Assembly (NCBI RefSeq): GCF_027925525.1
Contig: NZ_BSDJ01000001.1
Span: 1 to 64,000, forward strand
Direction of reading: 5' to 3'
Source of the DNA: Paenibacillus tyrphae
GTDB lineage: Bacteria > Bacillota > Bacilli > Paenibacillales > NBRC-103111
DNA length: 64,000 bases
In this document: positions 53,131 through 62,083 of the stretch, one piece after another
Layout of the letters: each line of letters opens with the position of its first letter
Numbering within the stretch: the first letter of the stretch is position 1
Program-made: the position numbers and the translations under genes
The notes under the pieces: generated by a model
Told to the model about the DNA's origin: nothing
Database searches by the model: none
What the model saw: the letters and a program-made list of their open reading frames with translations, nothing else

Positions 53131-54786
53131 ATGAGAGAATTCGTATCGCTTAAGGTGCTGGACCGGTTCAGGGCCCTGTTCGAGAGGCTGGGCGTCGATT
53201 ACCCGTTGATGCGCAAAATTTTGCAGATCAAGCTGACGATGGACGGACGGCGGATGCCTACCATTTTCAATCAGTCCGCCAAAAAGAACCGGCAGGAGAC
53301 GAACGATCAGAACAACTTTGTGAAGTCCCTCGGCTTGTACGCCTTGCTGGGGCTGACCATGGTTCCTTTCGTCGTGATGGGCGACAACTATATGTTCCAG
53401 ATGAGCTTTGTGTTCGGCCTGCTGATGTTCCTGGTCATGACTTCCTTGATCTCGGATTTTTCTACCGTTCTGCTCGATATCCGGGACCGGAACATTATCG
53501 CCTCGAAGCCGGTCAACCGGCGGACGATCGGCATGGCGAAGACGCTGCATATTTTGTTCTATTTGTTCTTTTTGACCGTAGCGCTCTGCGCTGCGCCGAT
53601 GATTGCGGCAATCGTCAAGCATGGCGTGTTGTTTTTTCTTTTGTTTGTGGTCGAAATCGTACTGACGGACGTGCTGATTGTCGCTGTGACGGCCTTTTTG
53701 TATATGCTGATTCTGAAGTTTTTCGACGGGGAAAAGCTGAAGGACATGATCAATAACGTGCAAATCGCGCTATCTATCGCGATTACCGTCGGCTATCAAT
53801 TCGTCGGACGGTCGTTCGACCTCATGCAGCTTCACATCGCGTTCGAGCCGAAATGGTGGCAGGTCTTCCTCCCTCCCCTGTGGTTTGGCGCGCCGTTCGA
53901 ATGGCTGCTGCGCGGTCAGGCGGCCCCGCATTTCATCGTCTTTACGCTGTTGGCGTTCGTCACGCCGATCGTTTCGATTCTGATCTACACGAACCTGATG
54001 CCCTTCTTCGAGCGCAGCTTGCAGAAGCTGGCGAACGACGGCGCAAAAAAAGGCAGAGAACACAGCCGGTGGCTGGATGTCGTTTCCAGGTTCGTTTGCT
54101 CCGGACGGGAGGAGCGTACGTTTTTCCGGTTCGGCTCGCTGATGATGGGCAACGAAAGGGAATTCAAGCTCAAGGTCTACCCTTCGCTGGGCTTCTCGAT
54201 CGTGTTTCCGTTTATTTTCTTTTTCAACGTGCTGCGGACCCAACCCTTCAGCGAGATCGCAGCGAGCAAGTGGTATCTGAACATTTATTTCTGCGCGCTG
54301 CTGATTCCTACCGTCGTCATGATGCTGCGTTATTCCGGCAAGCACAAGGGAGCCTGGCTGTACAAAACGATGCCGCTCTCAAGTCCGGCGCCTATTTTCC
54401 GGGGGACGATCAAAGCGTTCCTCGTCAGGCTGTTTATGCCCGTGTACCTGATCGAGAGCGCTATTTTTATCGCGCTGTTCGGGGCGCGCATCGTTCCGGA
54501 TTTAATCGTCGTCGCTCTGAGCGTGCTGCTGTACACAGTCATTTGCTTCCAAGCTTTCCGCAAGGCGTTGCCGTTCTCGGAGTCCTTCGAGGCGGTAAAG
54601 CAGAATGACGGCCTCATTTTCTTACCGCTTCTGCTGCTCCTCGCTCTATTCGCCGGCGTGCATCTGGCCAGCACGTTCGTCACCGGCGGGGTCTACGCGT
54701 ATATGGCGCTGCTGGTCGTGTTGAATGCCGTGGTCTGGCGGAAAGGGTTTTCCATTTCGTGGGATAACGTACGGGACAAGGGATAA
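53131..54786 (+). CDS. ABC-2-type transporter permease
   Basis: 551 residues with about 12 transmembrane helices. A cytoplasmic N-terminus of about 65 residues contains a basic segment (FNQSAKKNRQETNDQNN). Starts 3 bp after the ATPase gene and ends at a strong terminator (54823-54867). The long size resembles YthQ/EcsB-like permeases of Bacillales; substrate unknown. Confidence 0.88.
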   Translation: MREFVSLKVLDRFRALFERLGVDYPLMRKILQIKLTMDGRRMPTIFNQSAKKNRQETNDQNNFVKSLGLYALLGLTMVPFVVMGDNYMFQMSFVFGLLMFLVMTSLISDFSTVLLDIRDRNIIASKPVNRRTIGMAKTLHILFYLFFLTVALCAAPMIAAIVKHGVLFFLLFVVEIVLTDVLIVAVTAFLYMLILKFFDGEKLKDMINNVQIALSIAITVGYQFVGRSFDLMQLHIAFEPKWWQVFLPPLWFGAPFEWLLRGQAAPHFIVFTLLAFVTPIVSILIYTNLMPFFERSLQKLANDGAKKGREHSRWLDVVSRFVCSGREERTFFRFGSLMMGNEREFKLKVYPSLGFSIVFPFIFFFNVLRTQPFSEIAASKWYLNIYFCALLIPTVVMMLRYSGKHKGAWLYKTMPLSSPAPIFRGTIKAFLVRLFMPVYLIESAIFIALFGARIVPDLIVVALSVLLYTVICFQAFRKALPFSESFEAVKQNDGLIFLPLLLLLALFAGVHLASTFVTGGVYAYMALLVVLNAVVWRKGFSISWDNVRDKG

Positions 54787-54822
54787 GGAATAAGGGATGA
54801 TCAACAGCCGGCTTCTGGCATG

Positions 54823-54867
54823 AAAAGAACCTCCGTTTCCAGTATCGTTGGATTCGGAGGTTCTTTT
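54823..54867. terminator. Bidirectional-capable terminator
   Basis: AAAAGAACCTCCG and CGGAGGTTCTTTT form a perfect 13-bp stem, with a second small stem (TCCA/TGGA) in the loop. It ends the ABC exporter operon. Confidence 0.85.
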
Positions 54868-54933
54868 GCTGCGTAAACGACAGCACCCGCCATTTGCGTG
54901 GAAACGGTGCGATTACCGGGAGCGCCGAAAAAT

Positions 54934-55120
54934 TAGAGGAACTGCGATGCGCTATCGCAGCCAATCAGCCGTTTGCTCGGACCGTAGAGGATCTGCGGTG
55001 CGCTAATCACGTCCCCCGAGGTAACATGAACATTTTTCGACACGTTTAAGTCACTTTTTGTTCCGCTACGCTTCGATGACGGGGCCAAAAGCGCTGCTTT
55101 ACGCATCGTAGTTCCTCTAT
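54934..55120. repeat. Three copies of a 21-bp degenerate repeat
   Basis: TAGAGGAACTGCGATGCGCTA (54934-54954) and TAGAGGATCTGCGGTGCGCTA (54985-55005) are direct copies. An inverted copy, TAGAGGAACTACGATGCG on the minus strand, lies at about 55102-55119. Possibly part of a longer dispersed element. Confidence 0.6.
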
Positions 55121-55346
55121 GCTCGAATAGAGGCCGCCCAATGATGCGGACCTCCGCCGATTGCGTACTTGCTGCGGGGCCTGGCCGGAATTGGATGAGC
55201 TCCCCCTCCAAGATTGGGCAAAGATTGGATCGTCGAGATTCGTTCGCGCGATTCTGCGAAAACATCGCTCTCCCTCGCATGACTCCGTCCAAAAGGTCGA
55301 ACTGTGGAGCCTCCCCCAGCCTGATTCTGCGAAGAATCGTCCGACC

Positions 55347-56357
55347 TTACCGCGGACTCACGCTCTCCCGCACGATCAGCTCGGTGTCCAGCATGAGCCG
55401 GTGGCTCACCTTGCGGCCTTCGAGCAGATCGATCAGCATCTGGGCGGCCTGGTATCCCATCTCGTATTTGTTCTGGTTTACGGTCGTGAGCGCCGGCGAG
55501 CAGTACGCCGTCACGTCGATATTGTCGAAGCCGACGACGGAAATTTGTCCCGGCACTTGAAGCCCCAGGCCCCGGACGGCCTGCAAAGCCCCGAGCGCCA
55601 TCAGATCGCTGATACAGAACAGCGCCGTGATGTCGGGCTGCTGCGCAAGCAGCCTGTACACCGCTTCTTTGGCTCCCGCCTCGGAGAAGGAGCCGTCCAT
55701 GACGAGCGACTCGTCGAACGGGATGCCGAAGCGCTCAAGCGCCTGCTTGTACCCTGACAGCCGCTGCACGCTGACGTCCGCCTGGGAATGGCCGTTGATG
55801 ACGCCGATTTTGCGGTGGCCCGCTTCCAGCAAATAGCTGATGGCACGGTTCGCGCCGCCGACATTATCGGAAGTCACGTACCCAACGTTCGGCCCCTCCA
55901 GCGGAATGTCGATAAGCACGCAAGGAATTTGGGACGAAACGACTTCCTTCAAGTACTCGTCGTCCAAGCGGATGCCCATAATAATGACGCCGTCCACGCC
56001 GCGTTCCTGACACAGCGTTTTGTACGATTTGATTTTTTGCTTTTGCGGCGTCGTACTGAACAGCACGAGATCGTAATCGAGCTCTCCCGCCCGGTCGTTC
56101 ATCCCGCACAATATTTCAAAGGCGATATTGTCCTTCGAGCTGGCCCGCGTCACGTTGGACAGCAGCAGACCGAGCGTTTTCGTTTTCTTCGAGATCAGCG
56201 AGCGGGCAGCCATATTCGGGCTGTATCCGAGCCCTTGCGCAATATCCTTGATCTTTTGGCGCGTAAGTGCATTGACGTCGTCATACCCGTTCAGCGCCCG
56301 CGAAACGGTTGTGACGGACACGCCGGCCGCCTTGGCGATATCTTTAATCGTAACCAT
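55347..56357 (-). CDS. LacI-family transcriptional regulator
   Basis: 336 residues. N-terminal lambda-repressor-like HTH (VTIKDIAKAAGVSVTTVSRALNGYDDV is the classic LacI start) with hinge, then a periplasmic-binding-protein-like sugar domain. CGGAGGAG ribosome site. It is divergent from the debranching-enzyme/transporter operon, and three palindromes of the operator type (56369-56560) lie between them, so it probably represses that operon and itself until an oligosaccharide binds. Confidence 0.94.
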   Translation of the reverse strand: MVTIKDIAKAAGVSVTTVSRALNGYDDVNALTRQKIKDIAQGLGYSPNMAARSLISKKTKTLGLLLSNVTRASSKDNIAFEILCGMNDRAGELDYDLVLFSTTPQKQKIKSYKTLCQERGVDGVIIMGIRLDDEYLKEVVSSQIPCVLIDIPLEGPNVGYVTSDNVGGANRAISYLLEAGHRKIGVINGHSQADVSVQRLSGYKQALERFGIPFDESLVMDGSFSEAGAKEAVYRLLAQQPDITALFCISDLMALGALQAVRGLGLQVPGQISVVGFDNIDVTAYCSPALTTVNQNKYEMGYQAAQMLIDLLEGRKVSHRLMLDTELIVRESVSPR

Positions 56358-56368
56358 ATTCTCTCCTC

Positions 56369-56380
56369 CGAAACGTTTTG
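56369..56380. promoter_or_regulatory. Operator O1 near lacI-type gene
   Basis: CGAAACGTTTTG, 11 bp before the lacI-type start codon. Fits the CG-centred palindromes typical of LacI-family binding; probably autoregulatory. Confidence 0.6.
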
Positions 56381-56479
56381 AATCTCTATTTTTATCTTGT
56401 TGGCAGCCGTAAAAAAATATTTGCTAAAAAAAGCAGTTGTAAATGCTTTCAGCTTGCAATATAATCAAGTATATCGTAT

Positions 56480-56493
56480 CCAAAACGTTTTGG
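56480..56493. promoter_or_regulatory. Operator O2
   Basis: CCAAAACGTTTTGG, a perfect 14-bp CG-centred palindrome in the divergent promoter region. Related to O1 and O3. Confidence 0.7.
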
Positions 56494-56544
56494 AAAGAGA
56501 ATTTTCCTTTCTTTTGCAAAGAAGAAATATTTTTTTATCGGTTT

Positions 56545-56560
56545 TCCGAAACGTTTCGGA
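56545..56560. promoter_or_regulatory. Operator O3
   Basis: TCCGAAACGTTTCGGA, a perfect 16-bp palindrome about 28 bp before the debranching-enzyme start. It lies where it could block transcription of the operon. Confidence 0.7.
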
Positions 56561-56587
56561 TGACTCTCATACTGTGAGGTGACCGCA

Positions 56588-58717
56588 TTGGATTATCGAA
56601 TCATCAAAGAAAACGATCTTTTCCTCTACTCCGACAAGGACGGCGATATTCCGCAAGGTCATCCGTCCGGCTTCGGGCTGTACACCAAGGATACCCGCTT
56701 TCTGAGCCGGCTGGAAATTGCCATCAACGGCCAAAAGCCGGTGCTGCTGTCCTCCGCTGCGGATGCGAACTACATATCCGTGATCCGGCTGACGAATCCG
56801 CATATGGAGCAGAACGGCGAGCTGATTCTGTGGCGGGAATCCGTCGAGATCGAGCGCACGCGGTTTATTTACGAAGGCGGGCTATACGAAACCTTCCGCC
56901 TGACCAGCTATTATCCGAAGCCGATCGAGTTCGACTTCTCGGTGCTGGCCGACGCCGATTTTGCGGATATGTTCACGGTGCGCGGCTTCCAGCACGGCGA
57001 GACGGGCCATAAGACGGGAACGCAGAGACAGAACGGCGGGCTGACCATCGGCTACGCCGGCGCGGACCATGTCGCCCGGGAAACCCGCATCGCTTGGCAG
57101 CCGCAGGAAAGCTTCGTTGACGAGACGACGAACGCCGTCGGCTTCCGGGTTCGTCTCGATCACCGCGAGAGTCGGGAAATCACGTTCTTCGTCGCACCGT
57201 TCGTGAACGGAGAAGGCCCCCGGTTTTACGACCCGCAGGTGGCGATGGCGAAGCTCGAAGCGAGCTATGGCGACTGGAACGCCGGATCGACAGCCGTCCG
57301 TAGCGACAATGCCGCGTTCGACAAGCTGTTCCACCGTGGGGTGCAGGACCTGCGCGTGCTGCTGACCGACGTCGGCTACGGTTCGTTCCCGGTGGCCGGG
57401 CTTCCGTGGTACTCGGTCCCGTTCGGCCGCGACAGCCTGATCGCCGCGCTGCAGATGCTTTCGCTGAACCCGCAGGCGGCCAAAGGCACCTTGCTCACGA
57501 TGGCAGCCTACCAAGGTCAGAAGGAAGATCCTTGGCAGGACGAGACGCCGGGCAAAATCATGCACGAAATCCGCTACGGCGAGCTGGCTGGCGCCGGGAT
57601 GGTGCCGTTCGCCCCGTATTACGGAACGATTGACGCGACGCCGCTCTTCCTGATGCTGGCCGCAGAATATTACCACTGGACGAACGACCTGGCGCTGATC
57701 GAGCAGCTGATGCCGAACCTCGAAGCGGCGCTCGCCTGGATCGAGCGCTACGGCGATCGGGATAGCGACGGCTTCGTGGAATACTTCCAGGAGTCTTCTA
57801 AGGGCATCGCCAACCAAGGCTGGAAGGATTCGGCCGACTCCGTTGTTCACCGCAGCGGGGATTACGGCCAGGCGCCAATCGCGCTTGTCGAAGTGCAGGG
57901 ATACGTATATCAGGCGAAAACGCGCCTGGCTCCGATCTTCCGCACGCTCGGCCGCAGCGGCGACGCCGACCGTCTGGAACAAGAAGCAGCCGCGCTTCGC
58001 GAGCGCTTCGAGCAGTCGTTCTGGATGGAAGACGAGCAGTATTACGCCATTGCGCTGGACCGGGACAAACGGCAGGTGCAGTCGGTGACCTCGAACACCG
58101 GCCACATTCTGATGTCCGGCATCGCGTCGCCGGCGCGGGCCCGCGCCGTCGCGTCGCGGCTCGTCGCGGACGATATGTTCGGCGGCTACGGCATCCGCAC
58201 GATGAGCACCGGCTCCTCCGGGTACAACCCGATGAGCTACCATAACGGCAGCGTCTGGCCGCACGACAACTCCCTCTGCCTGCTCGGACTTAGCCTCGGC
58301 GGCTTCGAAACCGAAGCAGTGAAGGTGATGCAGGGGCTGATGAAAGCGGCGGAAGGCTTCGAATATGCCAGACTGCCGGAGCTGTTCTGCGGCTACACGG
58401 ATGAGCTCGGACATCCCGTGCCTTATCCGGTCGCCTGCTCGCCGCAGGCATGGGCCGCTGGCACGCCGCTGACGTTCCTGCAGACGATGCTGGGCATCCG
58501 TCCGAATGCGCTGACCGCAACGGTCGAGCTGCGACCGCTGCTGCTCCCCGGCATGAACGAGCTGGAAGTAACGAACCTGCGCATCGGCCAAGGCACGCTG
58601 CATTTACGGGTCAGCAGAACCGGAAACGTCGACGCGCCGTATCAAGTGGACATTTTGGAGAATCATACGGGGTATCAAGTTCTTATTCATACATTTAAGG
58701 GGGATGTTGTGAAATGA
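56588..58717 (+). CDS. Amylo-alpha-1,6-glucosidase/glycogen-debranching-type glycosidase
   Basis: About 709 residues. N-terminal beta domain (GDE_N-type; GHPSGFGLYTKDTRFLSRLEIAINGQ), then an (alpha/alpha)6 catalytic domain with PWYSVPFGRDSLIAALQML, GWKDSADSVVH and the PMSYHNGSVWPHDNSL segment, typical of bacterial debranching-like glucosidases. No signal peptide: cytosolic. TTG at 56588 is preferred over GTG at 56579 because GAGGTGA overlaps the latter. It overlaps the binding-protein gene (ATGA). It probably degrades imported oligosaccharides. Confidence 0.88.
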   Translation: MDYRIIKENDLFLYSDKDGDIPQGHPSGFGLYTKDTRFLSRLEIAINGQKPVLLSSAADANYISVIRLTNPHMEQNGELILWRESVEIERTRFIYEGGLYETFRLTSYYPKPIEFDFSVLADADFADMFTVRGFQHGETGHKTGTQRQNGGLTIGYAGADHVARETRIAWQPQESFVDETTNAVGFRVRLDHRESREITFFVAPFVNGEGPRFYDPQVAMAKLEASYGDWNAGSTAVRSDNAAFDKLFHRGVQDLRVLLTDVGYGSFPVAGLPWYSVPFGRDSLIAALQMLSLNPQAAKGTLLTMAAYQGQKEDPWQDETPGKIMHEIRYGELAGAGMVPFAPYYGTIDATPLFLMLAAEYYHWTNDLALIEQLMPNLEAALAWIERYGDRDSDGFVEYFQESSKGIANQGWKDSADSVVHRSGDYGQAPIALVEVQGYVYQAKTRLAPIFRTLGRSGDADRLEQEAAALRERFEQSFWMEDEQYYAIALDRDKRQVQSVTSNTGHILMSGIASPARARAVASRLVADDMFGGYGIRTMSTGSSGYNPMSYHNGSVWPHDNSLCLLGLSLGGFETEAVKVMQGLMKAAEGFEYARLPELFCGYTDELGHPVPYPVACSPQAWAAGTPLTFLQTMLGIRPNALTATVELRPLLLPGMNELEVTNLRIGQGTLHLRVSRTGNVDAPYQVDILENHTGYQVLIHTFKGDVVK

Positions 58718-59997
58718 AAAAGTCGCTATCCGTCATTCTCTCCGTAGGTCTGGCTTCCAGCATGGTGCTGGCGGGCTGCGCCAAAGAAGAAGCCAAGCCG
58801 GCTCCGGCCGGGGATGCGCCGAAAAGCGGCGAGCCTGTAACCGTAACGCTAGCCGGCTGGGGATCGTCGCCAGAGGAGCAGGATTTGCTCAAGCAGACGA
58901 TTCAAGAGTTCGAAAGCAAGCATCCGAACGTCAAAGTCAAATACGAAGTGATCGCCGACCAGTATATGGACGTCATCAAGACGCGGCTTATCGGCGGCGA
59001 AGGCCCCGACGTATTTTATCTGGATGCGTTCGAAGCCCCGGCTCTGATCGAGAAGGGTGTCATCGAACCGCTCGACAGCTACGTGAAGCCTGAATTCGAC
59101 GTGGCCGACTTCGAGGAGCCGCTGCTGAACGCGTTCAAGGTCGGCGGCAAAACGTTCGGCTTCCCGAAGGACTCCTCCACGCTGGCCATGTTCTATAACA
59201 AGAAGCACTTCGAAGAGGCGGGCATTACCAAGCCGCCGGCCACGTGGGAAGAGCTGCAGGATGCCGCGAAAAAGCTGACCAAAACCGAAGGCGGCAAAAC
59301 CGTCCGCTTCGGCTTCGGCGTCGCTCCCGAGCTGGCACGGCAAATGTACATGGCGCAGGCGTTCGGCGGCAAAGTGTCCGACGACAAAGGCAACGCTGCT
59401 TTTGCTTCTCCGGAAGCGCTCAAAGGGCTGCAGCTCGTCGTTGACCTGCATAACAAGGACAAATCGTCCGGCGAGCCGAAGGAAGTCGGCGCAGGCTGGG
59501 GCGGCGAGATGTTCGGCCAAGGCAAAGCGTCCATCGTCTTCGAAGGCAACTGGGCGATTCCGTTCCTGAACAACAACTATAAAGATCTTCAATACGCCAC
59601 CGCCGAGCTGCCGACAGTGAACGGCAAGAAAGGCACGATGGCCTTCACGGTCGCCTACGTCATGAACAAGGCGTCCAAGAAAAAAGAAGCTTCCTGGGAG
59701 CTGATTTCGTACCTGACCGGCAAGGAAGGCATGAAAACGTGGACCAGCAAAGGGTTCGCTCTGCCGACGCGTAAATCGGTCGCGAAGGAGCTCGGCTACG
59801 ACAAGGACCCGCTGCGCGGCGCCCTGGTTGCGGGCTCGGCTTATGCAACGCCATGGCAAGCAGGACCGACACTGCCGACGGTTATGAACAATTTCAACAA
59901 CCAGTTCCTCGACGCGTTCCTGGGCAAATCCTCGCTGGAAGACGCGATGAAAAAAGCGCAGGAAACCGCCAATAAAGAAATTGCTGCCGGCAAATAA
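58714..59997 (+). CDS. Sugar ABC transporter substrate-binding lipoprotein (MalE-like)
   Basis: 427 residues. Lipoprotein signal ending VLAGC (Cys22). Family 1 solute-binding fold: VTLAGWGSSPEEQDLL, ESKHPNVKVKYEV, GPDVFYLDAFEAPAL, KPPATWEELQDAAKKL, WGGEMFGQGKASIVFEGNWA. Captures oligosaccharides for the permeases at 60113-61856. A short G/C hairpin after it may raise its expression over the permeases. Confidence 0.94.
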   Translation: MKKSLSVILSVGLASSMVLAGCAKEEAKPAPAGDAPKSGEPVTVTLAGWGSSPEEQDLLKQTIQEFESKHPNVKVKYEVIADQYMDVIKTRLIGGEGPDVFYLDAFEAPALIEKGVIEPLDSYVKPEFDVADFEEPLLNAFKVGGKTFGFPKDSSTLAMFYNKKHFEEAGITKPPATWEELQDAAKKLTKTEGGKTVRFGFGVAPELARQMYMAQAFGGKVSDDKGNAAFASPEALKGLQLVVDLHNKDKSSGEPKEVGAGWGGEMFGQGKASIVFEGNWAIPFLNNNYKDLQYATAELPTVNGKKGTMAFTVAYVMNKASKKKEASWELISYLTGKEGMKTWTSKGFALPTRKSVAKELGYDKDPLRGALVAGSAYATPWQAGPTLPTVMNNFNNQFLDAFLGKSSLEDAMKKAQETANKEIAAGK

Positions 59998-60009
59998 CGA
60001 AGCTGAACC

Positions 60010-60029
60010 GGGAGGGGGCTGCCCCTCCC
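60010..60029 (+). promoter_or_regulatory. Intercistronic hairpin after the binding-protein gene
   Basis: GGGAGGGG and CCCCTCCC form a perfect 8-bp stem with a four-base loop 13 bp after the stop. There is no T run, so it is more likely an RNA-stabilising or processing element, as in malE-malF-type operons, than a full terminator. Confidence 0.6.
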
Positions 60030-60112
60030 TTCATCCACTTAAAAAGCGGGGGGACGTCATCCTGTTCAGTCTGACACAGTTCCCCTGCCTCTTTTGAAAG
60101 GGAGGTTTCCCT

Positions 60113-61012
60113 ATGGCAAGCCGTTCGGTTTGGAAGCGGAAGCTGAGAAGCACGATAACCGGCTATTTGTTTTTGCTCCCTACCCTGCTGGTTATCGGCA
60201 CGTTTTTGTTTTTACCCGTCTTTTATTCGCTGTTCCTGTCGTTTCATAAAGTGAATCTGCTGGGCGACGTCAGCTACAAGTTTGTCGGCTTCAGCAACTT
60301 CGAGCGGATGGCGCAGGACGAACGGGCATGGATCGCACTGAAAAACACTGCCTCCTTCGCCGTCTTCGTCGTGCCGCTGCAAACGGCGCTAGCGCTCGGA
60401 CTTGCGTCCATTTTGAATGCGAAGCTGAAATTCCAGAATTTTTTCCGCATCGTCTTCTTTATGCCGACCGTGACCTCGTCCGCCGTACTGACGCTCATTT
60501 TCATGTGGATCTATAACTCCAACGGGCTGCTCAACCAGGCGCTGCAAGCGATCGGACTGCCCGGCTACAACTGGCTCGGTGATCCCGCAGTGGCGCTTAA
60601 GGGGATCATGCTGATGAACATCTGGTCGACCGCACCGTTTTTCATGGTCGTCTTTCTCGCGGCACTGCAGGACATTCCGGATGCGCTCTACGAATCGGCG
60701 ATGCTGGACGGAGCGGGCGCGTGGAAACGATTCACCGCCATCACGCTGCCGATGCTGAAGCCGGCGACCTTCTTCACCGTTGTCATGGGCATTATCGGAA
60801 CGTTCCAGTTGTTCGACCAGTCGTACATTTTCTCGGCGGGGTCCGGGGGGCCGAACAACTCCACGCTGACCGTGGCGCTGCTGATTTACCAGTATGCATT
60901 CAAAAATTTGGACTTCGGCTACGCCTCCGCCCTCGCCGTCGCGCTGGCTCTGGTCATCATGATCGCGACGCTGCTGCAGCGGAAACTGTTCGCCGAAGAG
61001 AAGCTGAACTGA
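60113..61012 (+). CDS. Sugar ABC transporter permease (MalF-like)
   Basis: 299 residues, six transmembrane helices. EAA loop for the ATPase: ALYESAMLDGAGAWKRFTAITLPM. Strong GGGAGG before the ATG. No ATPase gene lies in the operon, so it probably shares an MsmX-type multipurpose ATPase encoded elsewhere, as is common in Bacillales. Confidence 0.95.
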   Translation: MASRSVWKRKLRSTITGYLFLLPTLLVIGTFLFLPVFYSLFLSFHKVNLLGDVSYKFVGFSNFERMAQDERAWIALKNTASFAVFVVPLQTALALGLASILNAKLKFQNFFRIVFFMPTVTSSAVLTLIFMWIYNSNGLLNQALQAIGLPGYNWLGDPAVALKGIMLMNIWSTAPFFMVVFLAALQDIPDALYESAMLDGAGAWKRFTAITLPMLKPATFFTVVMGIIGTFQLFDQSYIFSAGSGGPNNSTLTVALLIYQYAFKNLDFGYASALAVALALVIMIATLLQRKLFAEEKLN

Positions 61013-61025
61013 GGAGGCCGAGACG

Positions 61026-61856
61026 ATGGTTAAACAGCCGAAACCGTGGGTCAAGTACGTCATTTACGCGCTGCTGTTCCTGTACGCTGCGGTAACGATG
61101 GTACCGTTCCTGTGGGCACTCTCCTCCTCGTTCAAGACGCTGGAAGAGATTGTCGCCGGAGGCATCAACTTTATTCCTAAGAACTTTACGCTGCAAAACT
61201 ACTATGATATCTTCGTCCGCGAGCCGCTGTTCCTCCGCTGGATGACCAACAGCGCCCTGATCGCGGTCGTGGCGACGGTCTGCAACATTTTGTTTAACTC
61301 GATGGCCGGCTATGCGCTTGCGCGCATCGATTTCATCGGCAACAAAGTGATGTTCCTCATCATTCTGGGCGTGCAGATGATTCCGGGCCAGCTCACGATC
61401 GTGCCCGCGTACTTGATCATGAAAGAGCTCGGATGGCTGAATTCGTACGCCGCGCTGACGGTGCCGATGATGGCGAACGCGACGTTCACGTTCATGATGC
61501 GCCAGTTCTTCATCAACTTCCCGAAGGAGCTGGAGGAAGCGTCGCAGCTCGACGGGCTGACCCGCTTCGGCATCTTCTTCCGCATCGCGCTGCCGCTGGC
61601 CGTTCCGGCGCTCGCCGCGCAGATGATCTTCGTGTTCATGGGCGCCTGGAACGAGTTCCTGAAGCCGCTCATGTTCGTCTCCGACAAGTCGATGTTTACG
61701 CTAACGCTCGGCCTTAACACCTTCAAAGGCCAGTACATCAGCTACTGGAACTACATCATGGCCGCGTCGATGGTGTTCACGCTGCCGGCGCTGCTCATCT
61801 ATGCCTTTTTCAACCGCTTCTTCATCAAAGGCATTACGTTTACAGGTGGCAAGTAA
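61026..61856 (+). CDS. Sugar ABC transporter permease (MalG-like)
   Basis: 276 residues, six transmembrane helices. EAA loop ELEEASQLDGLTRFGIFFRIALPL. C-terminal INPF-like ending FFIKGITFTGGK is typical of MalG-type permeases. Lies 13 bp after the MalF-like gene and is followed by a strong terminator, closing the operon. Confidence 0.95.
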   Translation: MVKQPKPWVKYVIYALLFLYAAVTMVPFLWALSSSFKTLEEIVAGGINFIPKNFTLQNYYDIFVREPLFLRWMTNSALIAVVATVCNILFNSMAGYALARIDFIGNKVMFLIILGVQMIPGQLTIVPAYLIMKELGWLNSYAALTVPMMANATFTFMMRQFFINFPKELEEASQLDGLTRFGIFFRIALPLAVPALAAQMIFVFMGAWNEFLKPLMFVSDKSMFTLTLGLNTFKGQYISYWNYIMAASMVFTLPALLIYAFFNRFFIKGITFTGGK

Positions 61857-61886
61857 GCTCCCACAAAAACATATGCCGACAATTGA

Positions 61887-61938
61887 GCGGTCTCCAGCCG
61901 GGACGAATCATTTTCCCGGGGAGATCGCTGTTTTTTTG
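61887..61938 (+). terminator. Terminator of the debranching/maltodextrin-type operon
   Basis: AGCGGTCTCC pairs with GGAGATCGCT and CCGGGA with TCCCGG, with an internal AG bulge, followed by seven T. Confidence 0.9.
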
Positions 61939-62083
61939 TCCCCTCCAATCTTCTCATAGCGCAAGAAAATACTTCCTGATCATTGATTTATATAACATTT
62001 CATTGATTAGGCAAGTAGCCGCGCGCATCGTATCCCTTTTAAGATAAAGACAGATCGACAATACACAAGAAAGGGTGGTCCTT

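Larger units (their letters stand above)
54787..55346. other. 560-bp intergenic region with repeats
   Basis: After the terminator at 54823-54867 there is no credible gene. A 119-codon minus frame (54933-55292) has no convincing ribosome site. The region contains three copies of a TAGAGGAACTGCGATGCGCTA-type repeat and looks like a patchwork of dispersed intergenic sequence. Confidence 0.6.

Noticed and set aside
52336..53763. A 475-codon His/Gln-rich minus-strand frame opposite the ABC exporter
   Set aside because: Antisense to the ATPase and permease genes, which have all expected motifs; low-complexity composition is an artefact of codon bias.
54933..55292. A 119-codon minus-strand frame in the repeat region
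   Set aside because: It spans the direct and inverted copies of a repeat and has no clear ribosome site; probably chance coding of a dispersed sequence.
56882..58603. A 573-codon open frame on the minus strand opposite the debranching-type gene
   Set aside because: It is antisense to a clear enzyme gene, has Arg/His/Val-rich composition typical of GC-rich shadow frames, and no ribosome site or family motif.
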